From: Rhizodiscina lignyota
Lineage: Eukaryota; Ascomycota; Dothideomycetes; Aulographales; Rhizodiscinaceae
Length of the DNA: 64,000 nucleotides
Reading direction: 5' to 3'
NCBI GenBank assembly: GCA_010015805.1
Contig: ML978123.1
Span: 62,001-126,000, forward strand
Shown piece by piece: positions 31,566 through 44,010 of this stretch (the first letter of the stretch is position 1; each line of letters starts with the position of its first letter). The translations under genes were made by a program, and so were the position numbers. The notes beneath the pieces are model-generated. The model did no database searches. It had not been told where the DNA came from and saw only the letters and a program-made list of their open reading frames with translations.

Positions 31566-33013
31566 ATGCGACTCTTCTCTTCGATAGCGAGCGCACTGCT
31601 CGTTGCCTCTACAACACATGCGTTGGATATCGACGTATCCAGCTCAGACTCCATCTCCAATGCTGCCAAAGCCGTAGCAAAAGGCCTAATGGCCAACTAC
31701 ACTGGCGACCAAAAGGGTCAGATCCCTGGCATTTTCACCAGCAAGCCTCCAGCACAGAAAGGGTCGTCGGGCGAATACTTCTGGTGGTCCTTCGGCGCGA
31801 TATTCGATGCGATGGTTGACTACCAATACTATACGGGCGATGGCCAGTATAACAATGCAGTCCAGCAGGCGTTGCTGTGGCAAGTCGGTCCAAGTGATGA
31901 CTACCTGCCTCCCAATCAGACCACGTCCGAGGTATTTTGTCTCCAGACGATGTTTGAACATCTCAGTCGAAGCTGATTCTCGTGAAGGGCAACGATGACC
32001 AAACCACTTGGGGCTTTGCAGCCATGACCGCCGCCGAGCGCAACTTCAGTGCACCTCCATCTGGAAGCCCCTCCTGGCTCAAGATCGCTCAAAACGTCTT
32101 TGACGACCAGGCTGGTCGATGGGATAAGGAGACTTGCAAAGGCGGTCTGAGGTGGCAGATCTTCACCTTCAATTCAGGCTACAACTACAAAAATACGATC
32201 GCGAACGGCCAATTCCTGCAACTTGCGGCACGACTGTATGCCCAGACGGGCAACCAGACATACGCTACCTGGGCAGAGGAAGTATACACATGGGCACAAT
32301 CAGTTGGGCTAGTTAATGAAGATGGCTCAGTATATGACGGCGCCCAGACGGAGGACGACTGCAGCCAGATCAACAGGATCCAGTTCTCCATGAACTCTGG
32401 CGTCTGGCTGTATGGTTCCGCGGTGATGGCGAATGCGACCAAGGGTTCTAGGTCCTGGACACTGCGTGCTCAGTCCATCCTTAATCATGCGAGTAGCATC
32501 TATTTGAACGACAGCATCATTGTCGAGACTGCATGCGAGAATACGGACGCTTGCACCCAGGATCAGCACTTTTACAAGGGCGCGTTCGCGCGTGATCTAG
32601 CTCGCACTGTAGAGGCCATGCCCTCGACCGCGGACACGATTAAGCCAATTCTGCAAACCAATGCGAAAGCCGCAGCGCAAGTCGGCTGCAAGAATGCGGA
32701 CAACTGCGTCTTTGTCTGGACGGCAGCGAAGAATGACGAAGGTAGTGATTTGGGCAGCCAATTCAGTGCTCTGCAAGTTATACAGTCCAACCTTGTGTCT
32801 CAAGCCAAGGCTACCGCGAATACAAGCAGCAGCGACTCGGGCTCGGGCTCGGACTCAGGCTCAAGCAATACGAGCTCCTCAGCTAGTGGAACAGCAAGCG
32901 GTACCACTGGTGGAACTGCGGCTCCAACTGGCGCTGCGAGTGAGCTGAAGGCGACGAGCTGGACTGCTCTGGTATTGGCGCTTGCGGGACTTTGTGCATT
33001 CGGCATTGCGTAG
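31566..33013 (+). CDS. GPI-anchored GH76 endo-alpha-1,6-mannanase (DFG5/DCW1 type)
   Basis: Cell-wall enzyme of glycoside hydrolase family 76. DFG5/DCW1 proteins are thought to link GPI proteins to wall glucan. 463 residues from exons 31566-31931 and 31988-33013 (56-nt phase-0 intron). Signal peptide MRLFSSIASALLVASTTHA; GEYFWWSFGAIFDAMVDYQYYTGD is typical of the family; the catalytic Asp pair lies in GNDDQTTWGF right after the exon junction (about residues 125-126). GGLRWQIFTFNSGYNYKN is the next conserved block. A Ser/Gly-rich linker and hydrophobic C-terminus (WTALVLALAGLCAFGIA) are a GPI-attachment signal. The start was set at 31566 because it begins the signal peptide. Confidence 0.94.
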
Positions 33014-33421
33014 GAGTTTGGATGAAATCCGTGATACCCACATCCACATGTATGCGATTATATAGCGGAATAACTTCACCCGTCCCCGAACGGTTTCCGC
33101 AAAGTCTTACGAATGCCCTGCTTTTCCAATTGTTCGCGTTGCACATCCATCAAGCGCATTTCTGCTACCATCTCGGACTGTTTTCACCCTCTCTGTTATC
33201 TCATTACAACCATGTCGCATACACGCACATTCATTAGATGGAAACCATGCAGCTAGGATAACCAACAGCAGCGAGACTTCTCAGCCACCATTCAGCCTAG
33301 TGGACACAGCCTCTGAGTTAGTCGACCCTCGGCATCCCTCATTCTCATATTTTCTAGCACTGCAACAAAGAACCACAGGGCACATGTTTAACCATTCTTG
33401 AACTTCTTTCGCTTACGTCAA
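33014..33421. other. Intergenic region upstream of the HET gene
   Basis: No gene recognised. Pyrimidine-rich stretches near 33170-33215 may belong to the HET promoter. Confidence 0.35.
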
Positions 33422-35182
33422 ATGGAGGACCCCGCTCTGGCGGCAGGGGTGCAAGACGCCCATGTTCCTAACACGATAGCTGAATCACCGCTGGAGATTC
33501 TCAACGTGTCAGCTGCAGAATCCATTTATGGCCAGAAAATCCTCTCCCAGAAGAAAATCAGACTCATCGTACTCCACCCTGGGAAGGTCGAAGACGGCAT
33601 TCGCTGCTCGACAAGGCTATGTCCCTTCCGTTCGGAATACGAGGCCTTGTCCTACGTCTGGGGTCCTGAAACCAATGCCAAGGATATCATACTCGATACT
33701 CACCCCTTCAAGGTCACCCAGAATTTACATGAAGCGCTTATTCATCTTCGTTTGCCGGACGAGGATCGTATACTTTGGATCGACGCCCTCGCAATAAACC
33801 AATCCAATATCGCTGAGAAGAGTAAGGAGGTCCAACGCATGCGACATATCTTCGGACAAGCTTGGAAGACGATCCTTTGGCTAGGTACGAAAAATCTCGA
33901 GTATCAAGCTTCGGCCTTCGAGTTACTGTCGCTCATCGGACCAGGGGACTGGAGATGGTTCATAGACGTGGACAGGGAAACGTTTGAGCGTTACAACAAC
34001 GCATTTATGCAGTTGTGCTATAACACATACTGGGAGCGTCTGTGGACATTCCAGGAAATCTTTTATTCGAGTTCAACAACTCTGCTATGGGGCAGCAAGA
34101 CGGCCAGATACGAGGACTTGACCGAGGTACTTCACGTGTACCGATATACAACTGTCAATGACAGACTGAGTCACTGGACAGACTTGAGAATGATCAATAT
34201 GATCCATATACCGCAAGCGGAGTCAGCAGAAAGGGAGATATTCGTTGACGCGTGGGATCTGATGAGCAAGCTTCGCTACAAATCGTGCAAGGAACCCCGA
34301 GATCATATTTTCGCCTTGTACGGTTGCTTCGCTCCGGAGATCCGCCAGCATATTGACGTCGCCTATGATCGACCACTTCAAGACGTTTATAGTTCAGCAG
34401 CTCGTGCTATTATAAACGCAACAGGCAATCTCGAAGTCATTCGCTTTGCCACGGATCCTATTAAGAGAGACGGGTTGCCAAGTTGGTGTCCAGATTTCTC
34501 ATCCAAATTCGACAGACGACTCCCCCTTCGCCTGCATCAGAGATCGCCCGACGACAAGGTCGAGGAACGACCCTTCGTTGACCAGTGGGATGACGAACGG
34601 CATGATGAATCTACGCTTTGCGTTAGAGGTTGGGAAGTTGGCAAAGTGACCTCATCCGAAACGATCCCCCATGACTCGCGATACTGGAGATTCAACAAAG
34701 CCTTTGTAGAAACCTTAATCAAAGCAAATAAGTCAATGCCCCTTCCCGGTGCTGATTATCCTGGCCCTCAGTCATGGCTCAAGATACTGGATCAAGTACT
34801 CGCTCAGTATTCTGGAGTGTCGCATGCTGAGCCTCCATCCCTGACAGCCGAGGTTGTCGGAAATGAGGAAGAAGAGGTCCAATTCTCGTTATGGAACGCA
34901 GTTTTTTGGTGGGCGAAGTACTTCGAGCACTGTGTGTACCTTGACGTAGAGTTCAAAGAGCTGCAGAAATTGCTGAAGGGTATCGGATTCGGCAAGCTCG
35001 TTCCTGGAGATACCGTCTGCGCGCTACTGGGTTGCGATTACCTGATGGTATTGCGGGAAGAGAACGACCACCATGTTCTCGTTGGGGAAGCGTACTTTGG
35101 TACAGGTAGAGAGTTAAACGCTCACACAGAGGCTTTAGAGATGTTTGGCGATCGCGAGCCCCAGAAGTTCTTCATCCATTAA
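33422..35182 (+). CDS. HET-domain (heterokaryon incompatibility) protein
   Basis: Fungal HET-domain protein of 586 residues, one exon, apparently complete. The N-terminal HET domain (residues ~45-240) has all three signature blocks: YEALSYVWGPE, ILWIDALAINQSN and YWERLWTFQEI followed by LLWGSKT. The C-terminal ~340 residues are less conserved, including KEPRDHIFALYGCFAPE (the usual 'D.iyallGl' block) and GLPSWCPDFS. HET domains are TIR-related and trigger cell death on non-self fusion. Most genomic copies, including this one, have no assigned allele. Start chosen at the first ATG of the frame. Confidence 0.94.
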   Translation: MEDPALAAGVQDAHVPNTIAESPLEILNVSAAESIYGQKILSQKKIRLIVLHPGKVEDGIRCSTRLCPFRSEYEALSYVWGPETNAKDIILDTHPFKVTQNLHEALIHLRLPDEDRILWIDALAINQSNIAEKSKEVQRMRHIFGQAWKTILWLGTKNLEYQASAFELLSLIGPGDWRWFIDVDRETFERYNNAFMQLCYNTYWERLWTFQEIFYSSSTTLLWGSKTARYEDLTEVLHVYRYTTVNDRLSHWTDLRMINMIHIPQAESAEREIFVDAWDLMSKLRYKSCKEPRDHIFALYGCFAPEIRQHIDVAYDRPLQDVYSSAARAIINATGNLEVIRFATDPIKRDGLPSWCPDFSSKFDRRLPLRLHQRSPDDKVEERPFVDQWDDERHDESTLCVRGWEVGKVTSSETIPHDSRYWRFNKAFVETLIKANKSMPLPGADYPGPQSWLKILDQVLAQYSGVSHAEPPSLTAEVVGNEEEEVQFSLWNAVFWWAKYFEHCVYLDVEFKELQKLLKGIGFGKLVPGDTVCALLGCDYLMVLREENDHHVLVGEAYFGTGRELNAHTEALEMFGDREPQKFFIH

Positions 35183-36692
35183 GAACAACTCCGACAAACT
35201 TTTCTGGCCCCGAATGTGATGATGCGAAACAGGAGTCAGTATCGCCTAACGATTACACGTGTCGACGGCCCAAAATTCTAAGAGTGTACGGCGTAGAATA
35301 GCAAGCAGCAAAGGGAGCGGAGAAACTCGACGACTAAAAAACCCGAGAAGCGTGCTTTCTGCAGTAGATGACGCCGCCACAGACTGCCGGGTACAGCCTC
35401 GCAAGCTTGACTGTCATGTAGGTGGCTTGGATGCATGAGAAGTTCCGCAACTGGTGTGGTATTTCTCGGTCACCGACGGGTAAGGTTGAAAAGGTTCTTC
35501 TCGAGGGACGAATTTCTCGACACGATTATCCCATTGGCTTTCAAGCTCGGATACGAGCTCTTCGAGAGTCTCCGGGGGGACAGAGTTGACTCAACAGCGT
35601 GACCGATTAGACAAGCTATCAAAGCTGGGTCAATTGGTTCCCTTAGAACTCAATCTTCATTCGGAGAGAATGGTATGAGGAGAATATTGTATATTGGAAG
35701 GAGACGGTGAAACTGAAAGGTGAACATTTCGCGGCGTGAGGAGGTACTAGAGATCTCTGTGGAGGAGGTGAGAGAACGATGCCGAATCTCTAGATGAAAA
35801 GCGAATGGTCGAATTTTTTTCTTTTGCATGGCTCGGAAGCTCAACTTCTGCAAAGTAAATGTTGTGATGGACTCTAACTCGGATCGAATTGAGTTGCTTG
35901 GACTCACCTGCGTTAGATTCCGACTTTGCTAGGGCTGTATAAAAAGGGAAATACCTTTATTGTACAAGTGAGGCTCTTTGGTGATATTCGCCTTCCATAA
36001 CCTCCCGAGGAGAAACCAAACGAATGGTCTTCCCAAAGTGGATTACTCTCGCGCGAAGTGAAATTGCGCCTTCGTCCACTCACGCTTTCTAAGCAAGCCA
36101 CGTACAGTCGTTTAAAGTAAATAATGTGGGGCTCTCGTGCGATAAAAATATCAGAGACTCTTTATGGCTGTATCAAATACCGTTCTTAGCCAGGTTGACG
36201 TACTATAAAAGTCACGGAGGACAAATTCGTCGATTTTCCCTGGCACCAGCAGTTTTGTTCCTGCATTCAGCCCAGCAAGGTTTCCAGATCTTCTCGACTT
36301 AATAATGAATGACAAAGTCCTCGCCAACCTCGCCTGCGGTGATTTTTGGGGCATTGGCGAATGAAATCTCGACCTGCTTCGATCTCCCGTTCGGGAAACC
36401 CATGCGGCACGCTTAGGAATATTGGTGCGGCGAACATCGTAGCCGCAAATTACTGCAGAAGCACTGTTCTGTTTCACATCGATTTGAGGGCGGTGAGATT
36501 TCTACTGATGCTATAGGATGGGAGTTCTGCCAGTCACGGCAAGCCACTAATATGTCATGGTTTTGATTATGCGAGGAGGAAAATGAGGGGATCATCTGCT
36601 ATATAAATATGATTAATGCCTTGAGGCTGCAAGAGTTGGACAAGGCCAATCCAGAAGACTCCTCGCAGTTGGAATTGAAACTCATTCCTAAG
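35183..36692. other. Intergenic region with TATA box for the alpha/beta-hydrolase
   Basis: Several short minus-strand ORFs without protein character were not called. A TATATAAATA-type box at about 36600-36609 lies ~90 bp before the preferred start of the next gene. Confidence 0.4.
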
Positions 36693-37595
36693 ATGGATCC
36701 AACTCTACCGCAATTCCACAATATCACGGTCAATGGCCTCAACATTTCCTACGTGGAGGCCGGATCGCCAGATCTGCCGACCATTCTCCTCTGGCATGGC
36801 TTTCCCTCCAGCCACAACCAATTTCGGGACTTTATCCCTCTCCTCAGCGATGAGTATCACCTCGTCGCTCCCTCTTACCCCGGATATGGCACCTCGGAGT
36901 CCCCGCCGAACTTCAAGTACACCTTCGCGTCGATCACGACCGTGATGGGTGCTTTCCTCCATGCCCTTCAGATCACCAGCTACGTTTCGTACATTTTCGA
37001 CTACGGTGCCCCTATTGCTCTTCGTCTGGCCCTTGAGAACGAACACGCCAACAAAGCCATCATCACTCAGAACGGTAATGCGTACATCGAGGGCTTCGGC
37101 CAGGAGTTCTGGGCGCCGATCTTCGCGACTTGGAACACCAGCGACTCGCCCGCTGCGCGTGAGGCCCTGAAGGATGCATACCTCAACCTCGACTTCACCC
37201 GTGCACAGTACACCACCGGCGTGCCTGAAGAGGACCTGAAGCTGATCAACCCGAATGCATACACGTACGACTTTTACACCAGCACGTTCGGAACGGCCGG
37301 GCAAGACCGCCAGCTCGACCTGCTGTATGACTACCGCACAAACGTCCCCTTGTACCCAGCCTTCCACGAGTACTTCCGTAAGACACAAATTCCGCTGCTC
37401 GCTGTTTGGGGTAAGGGTGATCCAGCCTTCATCCCACCCGGAGCAGAGGCGTTCAAGAAGGATCTCCCGAAGGCGCAGGTCTCGTTCGTTGATTCGGGTC
37501 ACTTTGCGCTAGAGACGCAGCGTGAGGAGATTGCGAAGCGTGTGAGAGCGTTCTTGAAAGAGATTGGTTACGTAGGAAAGGGAAAGGATTGCTGA
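36693..37595 (+). CDS. Alpha/beta-hydrolase, epoxide hydrolase / haloalkane dehalogenase type
   Basis: An aspartate-nucleophile alpha/beta-hydrolase, 300 residues, one exon. HGFPSS (residues 35-40) is the oxyanion-hole motif, IFDYGAPIALRL carries the nucleophile Asp103, WGKGDPAFIPPG carries the acid Asp243 and DSGHFALE carries His270. The residue before the nucleophile is Phe where epoxide hydrolases usually have His. Substrate not known. The open frame also has an ATG at 36609, but that codon overlaps the TATA box, so transcription should start beyond it. I chose MDPTLPQFHNITVNG, which begins the conserved fold. Confidence 0.9.
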   Translation: MDPTLPQFHNITVNGLNISYVEAGSPDLPTILLWHGFPSSHNQFRDFIPLLSDEYHLVAPSYPGYGTSESPPNFKYTFASITTVMGAFLHALQITSYVSYIFDYGAPIALRLALENEHANKAIITQNGNAYIEGFGQEFWAPIFATWNTSDSPAAREALKDAYLNLDFTRAQYTTGVPEEDLKLINPNAYTYDFYTSTFGTAGQDRQLDLLYDYRTNVPLYPAFHEYFRKTQIPLLAVWGKGDPAFIPPGAEAFKKDLPKAQVSFVDSGHFALETQREEIAKRVRAFLKEIGYVGKGKDC

Positions 37596-38779
37596 GTGGA
37601 TCGCATTGAAATATTGCGCCAGTGTAATGTGAATGCTGCCTCTGAGGACCTTGTATATAAAAATCGTGCGTGGGAATAGAATTAATTTGGAATGGAGCTG
37701 ACTGGTAGTAATACGTCTCATGCGTTCTTCAATCCATGGATAGTGACTCATGAAATACGGCATGCCTGAGAGATAAAGGCCTTGGTGACAGTAAGATATC
37801 TGACCCCGTAGAATGAATGTGAATGCGTCATGCGGGTAGGTACGACCGAGACGGCGAACTCTCCTTCACCGTCATCTTCCGGTCGCAAACATCATCAGCG
37901 TACTTTCCACTGCGAATGAACAATGACAAAGGAAGCTAAGAGAAGACATTTCTTGTTTCAAAAAAGCAATCAGAACTTTGCAAGACTTTGAAATCGTAAG
38001 TCACAAGCCCACGATGAGTCATGAGTGGAAAGGGGCATTCCCTTCATGTCAAAGCCTCCTCATCGATGAAGAGCAACATCGGCGCATTCCAAGAAAGCCG
38101 TTTGATCTTCATCCCATCTTACTACTCGGCCTGGGCCTTTTTACAGCCTCGGGCAGTTCGGCAGCTATTAAGTCGCGAGGTTCGGCTGCTCCATGGCTAC
38201 TCGGCGATTAGGCGTCTCATCACAAGGTGGCGACTCTCACCGCTCCACAGAATGGGAAATATTGTTCGCCTCGCGTACGGGTAATGGTAGGTGCTGTGGT
38301 TTATCAGTCAATCAGAATTTCATAGATTCAAATAGTGGGTACGAGAAGAGGAGACGCTCGTTGCCGACACCTAACTCCGTGCAATAGACAAATGCCTCCA
38401 ACACGAGCGAGCGGAGCCTGCTTCGACATATTAAATGTGGCAAATTCCGCTCCCGACTTGCAGAACATTCTTCGCCTCCGTTCTGGAAGTGCCGTTCGAT
38501 ACGTTTCGACGATTCCTTCGATCCTATTGGCCAATCACGTCCACACGCTACTCCGCCGCTTAAATCGGCACCACCGACCATCAATTCTACGTCACCAGAA
38601 GACTTTTCGGGGCGACCCGAATGGCGATGCATGCACAATGAGCTTGGTAATGGAGTGTGGCTCTAATCCATGCCACAAAATTCGATATGCACTGGCCGTA
38701 CACCTCCAGTTTCTGGATATATACGGAGACCATCCACTGGGACTTTCGCTGAACTCGCCACATCACAAGTATACCGAAA
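37596..38779. other. Intergenic region upstream of the MFS gene
   Basis: Only low-quality ORFs. No repeat or promoter element recognised with confidence. Confidence 0.35.
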
Positions 38780-40514
38780 ATGGTTGAACCATCGTCTCCC
38801 ATTCCAGAGTCTGTAGAGTCGCCGATAGAGGACCTTGAGAAGAAGCGATCGTCTTCCTTGAGCGACTCCTCCTCACTAAGCAGGGCAGCTGCCTTACCGA
38901 CATCTACTGGCAACGACCTCGAGAAGATTGATACACGTCGTACCAGGCGAGAGTCAACCCTTGAACGCACCGCATCGACTGCACTCTCTACGATCCGGTC
39001 GCGCAGACCCTACGCTCCCTTCACACATCCGCTCGCACACGTCCCGACAGCAAAGGATGTCATTGTCGACTTTGATGGTCCTGACGACCCTTATCTTCCG
39101 TTGAATTGGCCATTTAAGAAGAAGATCATCACCACAGCTCTTTATGGCTTCACCACCATGGGTGCAACCTTTGCCTCGTCAGTGTATAGCCCTGGCATTA
39201 TCCAAATCTCACATGACTTCCATGTGGGTCAGGAAGTATCCACACTGGGCCTTTCTCTCTTCCTGATGGGTTTTGGGACGGGTCCCTTGCTCTGGGCTCC
39301 ACTGTCCGAAGTGTATGGTCGCAAACAGGCCGTGCTCATCCCGTACTTCCTTGCCGGTATTTTCTGTTTCGCAAGTGCAGTATCGAAGGACATCCAGACG
39401 TTGCTTATCACGAGATTCTTCGCTGGTTTCTTTGGCGCTGCACCGATCACCAATACTGGCGGAGTGTTGGGCGACCTCTTCTCTGCCAAGTCGCGTGGCG
39501 CCGCAATGGTCGGATATGCAATGGCAGTCGTCGGTGGTCCCACTCTTGGACCTCTCGTAGGAGGCGCAATAGTTACAAGTTATCTTCGGTGGAGATGGAC
39601 AGAATATGTAAGTACTCATACGGTGCTTATGTCAGACGGTGTAAGGTTAAGGTGCTGACGGTTCGCAGATCACGGGTATCTACTTCATGTTTATTCTCGT
39701 CATCGACATTATGCTTTTAGACGAGTGCTATCCTCCAAAGTTGCTTGTCTACAAGGCGCGTCGCCTGCGTCATGAGTCCGGCAATTGGGCGTTGCATGCG
39801 AAGCACGAGGAATGGGACGTTAGTCTCAAAGAGCTCGGGCAGAAATATCTCATCCGCCCATTCCAGATGCTTTTCACGCCGATTTGCTTCCTCGTCGCTC
39901 TGTATGCGTCGTTCGTTTACGGTATTTTGTACGCAAACCTTGCGTCTTTCCCGATCGAATTCCAGGAGGAACGTGGATGGAATCCAGTCGTGGGCGCGCT
40001 GCCTTTCCTCGCATTACTCCTTGGCATCCTGGGAGGCGCCGTAGCAAACCTGTTTAACCAGCAGTATTACATGAAGCGCTTCGTAGCGAACAACAATCGC
40101 GCCGTGCCGGAAGCGCGCCTCCCGCCAATGATGGGAGGGTCGATAATTTTCTCCGCCGGCCTCTTCATCTTTGGGTGGACATCCGACCCTTCGATCCACT
40201 GGATCGCACCATGCATCGGTGCTACTTTGATTGGCATCGGATTCTTTACCATTTTCCAGGCAGCACTGAATTATCTCATCGACACGTTCCAGAAGTACGC
40301 CGCGAGTGCTGTGGCCGCGAACACATTCCTTCGAAGTGTATTCGCTGCTGCATTTCCCCTGTTCATCACGCCCATGCTACACAATATGGGCATTGGCTGG
40401 GGCATATCGGTATTTGGATTCTTTTCTGTCGCGCTGATACCCATTCCTTACCTGTTCTTCATTTATGGCAAGAGAATCCGCGCAAGAGGCTTCTGGTCGA
40501 GGGATTCGGTATAA
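38780..40514 (+). CDS. MFS drug:H+ antiporter (DHA1 family, polyamine/multidrug type)
   Basis: A 12-helix major facilitator of 557 residues, exons 38780-39607 and 39669-40514 (61-nt phase-0 intron). The N-terminal ~100 residues are hydrophilic and Ser-rich with several acidic/basic clusters. DPYLPLNWPFKKKI precedes helix 1. LWAPLSEVYGRKQAVLIPYF is the motif A loop, and GAAMVGYAMAVVGGPTLGPLVGG is the DHA1 motif C, both hallmarks of TPO/FLR-type exporters. The C-terminus is short (IRARGFWSRDSV). Probably exports amines or toxic compounds across the plasma membrane. Substrate inferred from family only. Confidence 0.92.
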
Positions 40515-41329
40515 AGAGCCAGATTGAATTCCACATTACGACGAAACGACATTGCGGAGATTCCCCTTTGAAATTAGGATTCCAGTATATTTCTTATATC
40601 TTACATTTATATTTTGTGGATTGCTTAGAGCATGCTGCATATGAACGAGCAGTTCATTTTCAGACAGAGGTCTTCTTGAGACTGTACTATAGTTAATGAT
40701 GATTGGAACAACAGTTACTTACGTATGTCCAATACATTCACGGGATATTTTCAGCCTTCGTCCCGTATCGCCGAACTCCAGGGAATCACTGTTAGACCAA
40801 GCATTCACTTAAAGACCTCCCCGGTTGAGGAGATCAGTCTCGAGTTGGCTAAGCAGGGTCTAAATAAAATCTATACGTCGTAAATCCACTGCACTTTGTC
40901 CATGACCGTGAATCGCGTGAACTCCTTCTCTTTTCGATCGGCGCAGGGATCGGGTGTCCACGCAAGCTCATGACTCGTGCATCTGGGGCGGATGCACGAT
41001 GACGCACGCCACGAGATCGATTCCATTGTTCCTGCGGGACGGATCAGGTTCCAGCAGTTCAGCTCCTATGGCATGGATCTGGTTGCCCCTCAGCTCCAGT
41101 CGCGATTGCAATTGCGCGTGCCAATGGGGAGTTTGTCACGCCAGCTCCGGCCAAGAGCACTTGGCGCGATTGTTCAAGGCAGTTCTTAGAGCCATCAAGG
41201 AACGCTCTACGATATCTCCCCACCCCTAGAAGCCTGTCCCGCTTTCTTAACGTCAGCTCTGCAGCAGTTCTTAGACTGCATTCATCCTTTCATCTCTGTC
41301 GACTCGATTTCCTACGGGAGCCATAGACA
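40515..41329. promoter_or_regulatory. Intergenic region upstream of phospholipase D
   Basis: No gene supported. It presumably contains the phospholipase D promoter. Confidence 0.35.
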
Positions 41330-44010
41330 ATGACGGACGGCAGCAGCGAGAGCAAACACCCTCACTTGGAGGCCGCAAAAGAGGATGTCAAGCACCCCTT
41401 CGCCAGCCTGCGCCAAAAGCTCAAGAATACGCACCTCGTCGATGTGGAGAAGAAATTTGTCAACACAAAGAACAAGTTAGGAAAGCTAAGCAACCTCGTC
41501 AACCGGAACCACCGCCATGACGAAGAGCACGAGAAGCGCACCGACGCGAAGCGCTCCAAGATCGCCGAGTCGCACCGCTTCGAGTCGTTTGCGCCAGAGC
41601 GTGACGGCAACCTGATCAAGTGGTACGTCGACGGACGAGACTACTTCCATGCCGTGTCTGTCGCGCTGGAGCGCGCGAAAGAGGTGATATACATAGCGGA
41701 CTGGTGGCTTAGTCCAGAGCTGTTTCTCAGGAGACCGCCGTACTTCAACCAGGAATGGAGGCTGGACCAGGTGCTGAAGAGGAGGGCGGCTGCGGGCGTC
41801 AAGATATACATCATTGTGTATAAGGAGGTCGAGGCGGCGATTACGTGCAACTCGAGGCATACGAAGAGGGCGCTGATGAACATGTTTTCTGATGACGACG
41901 AGGGAGCTGGGAATATTACGGTCATGAGGCATCCAGACCATAACGTCTTTGAGAACATGGGCGATATGACATTTTACTGGGCGCATCACGAGAAGTTTAT
42001 TGTCATCGATCACCAAATGGCATTCGTCGGCGGGCTCGACCTGTGCTTTGGTCGCTGGGACCAGAAACAGCATCCACTGTCTGATGTGCACCCGGGTGGA
42101 GTAATACACGAGATTTTCCCAGGCCAAGACTTCAATAACAATCGTGTGATGGATTTCCACTCTGTTGCAGACTGGAAGCAGAACCAACTCTCAAAGGCAG
42201 AGTACGGGCGCATGCCATGGCACGACATCTCAGTTGGTCTCATCGGACCGTGCGTATACGATATCGCAGAGCATTTCGTACTCCGCTGGAACTTCTGCAA
42301 AAGGGACAAGTACAAGAGAGATAAGCGATACGACTGGTTGACCCTTGAGGGCAGAGAAGGCGAAGATGAAGATCTTGTCGCTGTACAGAGACCGAAGTTT
42401 CCAGTTGGAGACTACATTCACCACCCTCTGAATCCGCTCAGTACAAAGAATCTTGATAACAGAGGCACCGTTCACGCGCAGGTTGTCAGGAGCAGTGCGG
42501 ACTGGAGCAGTGGGATTTTGACCGAGCATAGTATCATGAACGCGTATTGTGAACTTATCAGGAACGCACAGCATTACGTATATATCGAGAACCAGTTCTT
42601 CGGTAAGTTGCTTCGCGGAATCCTAGCATCCGACTGCTGACAGTGTAAAGTTACCGCAACTGGCGAGGAGCAAGCACCCATACACAACGTCATTGGTCGT
42701 GCTATAGTCGATGCATGCGTCCGAGCGAGTAAGGAGGGCCGAAAGTTCCGCGTAATCATCATGATTCCTGCCATCCCAGGTTTTGCTGGAGACCTTCGTG
42801 AAGATGCCGCAATAGGCACGAGAGCCATCATGGATTATCAGTACAAATCTATCTGTCGAGGCGATCACAGCATCTATGGCCAGATAAAAGCACAAGGAGT
42901 CGATCCCAAAGAGCACATATTTGTGTTTAACCTTCGGAGCTTCGATCGCCTCAATTACACTAAAGATATGAAGGCTCAGGAAGAGAAGTCTGGAGTGACG
43001 TACCAACAGGTACAGCAAGCTCATGCAGAAGAAATCATGTCCTCTGGACTCCATGGAAAGGGTGTTGAATCCGATAGTTCGTCGTCTTCGAGCGACGACG
43101 ACAGTAGGGACGTGGCACGACAGCAAGCAGTCGATATGAAGAGAAGGTTTGAAGAGAGGCGTGAATCGGCGGCAGTCGAGGAGCAGGAGAACCTGAAGAG
43201 TGACGATAGTATTGCAAAAGACGCGATGTTGCACAATACGGAGGTTACAGATGAGAAGTGGGCAGAAGATGATGAAGCGGGAGAGGCTGCAAACTTCATC
43301 CAAGAAGAGCTATATATCCACGCAAAGCTCTGCATTATTGACGATACGCACGTCATTATTGGCAGCTCTAATATTAACGACAGGGTAAGCTGCGCACTTC
43401 CTCAAACGCAGAAGCACGACTGACCCTTTCGTAGTCTCAAATCGGGACACATGACTCGGAACTGTCCCTCGTGATGACAGATACGGATACTATTGACTCC
43501 ACCATGGACGGCCAACCCTTCAAAGCCGCGAAATTCGCTGCAACCCTTCGACGTACGCTCTGGCGCGAACATCTCGGTCTCTACCCGCCAGAAGATCTCG
43601 ACCCAGGCAACGAAGTCAACGCCCACCCGCCGGGTGACGGCGAGAACGACGCATATGAAGGCAAGGAGTACGAGTTCGTCGCTGACCCCATGTCCAACGA
43701 GCTCTGGGAAATGTGGACCAGCAGCGCAACCACAAACACCCAGATCTTCCGCAACGTCTTCCACGCCGACCCAGACGACAACATCCGCACATTCGAGGAC
43801 TACGCCAAGTTCACGCCTAACCCGAAGACGGACAAGGAGCACCGGCAGGGCCATGTGTACGACAAGTCGCTGAGCGCGACCGAAATCCGGAAGGAGCTGG
43901 CGAAGATAAAGGGACATATCGTGTGGATGCCGCTGGATTTCTTGTGCGATGCCGAGATGGCGGAGAAGGGTTTGCAGGTTAATCAGTTTACGGAGAGTGT
44001 TTATGCGTGA
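41330..44010 (+). CDS. Phospholipase D
   Basis: Hydrolyses phosphatidylcholine to phosphatidic acid and choline; signalling and membrane traffic. 860 residues in three exons (41330-42602, 42651-43384, 43435-44010) with short introns of 48 and 50 nt. It lacks PX and PH domains; the N-terminal ~75 residues are charged. The first HKD motif is HHEKFIVIDHQMAFVGGLD, the second IHAKLCIIDDTHVIIGSSN. VYIENQFF spans the first exon junction, and IGSSNINDRS the second. An acidic/Ser insert (VESDSSSSSSDDDSRDVA) with a charged helix sits ahead of the second HKD. Both catalytic motifs are intact, so the enzyme should be active. Confidence 0.94.

Noticed and set aside
36705-37502. 265-codon minus-strand ORF across the alpha/beta-hydrolase
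   Set aside because: Antisense shadow; biased composition follows from the coding strand.
38335-38787. 150-codon plus-strand ORF upstream of the MFS gene
   Set aside because: Overlaps the MFS start, no recognisable features.
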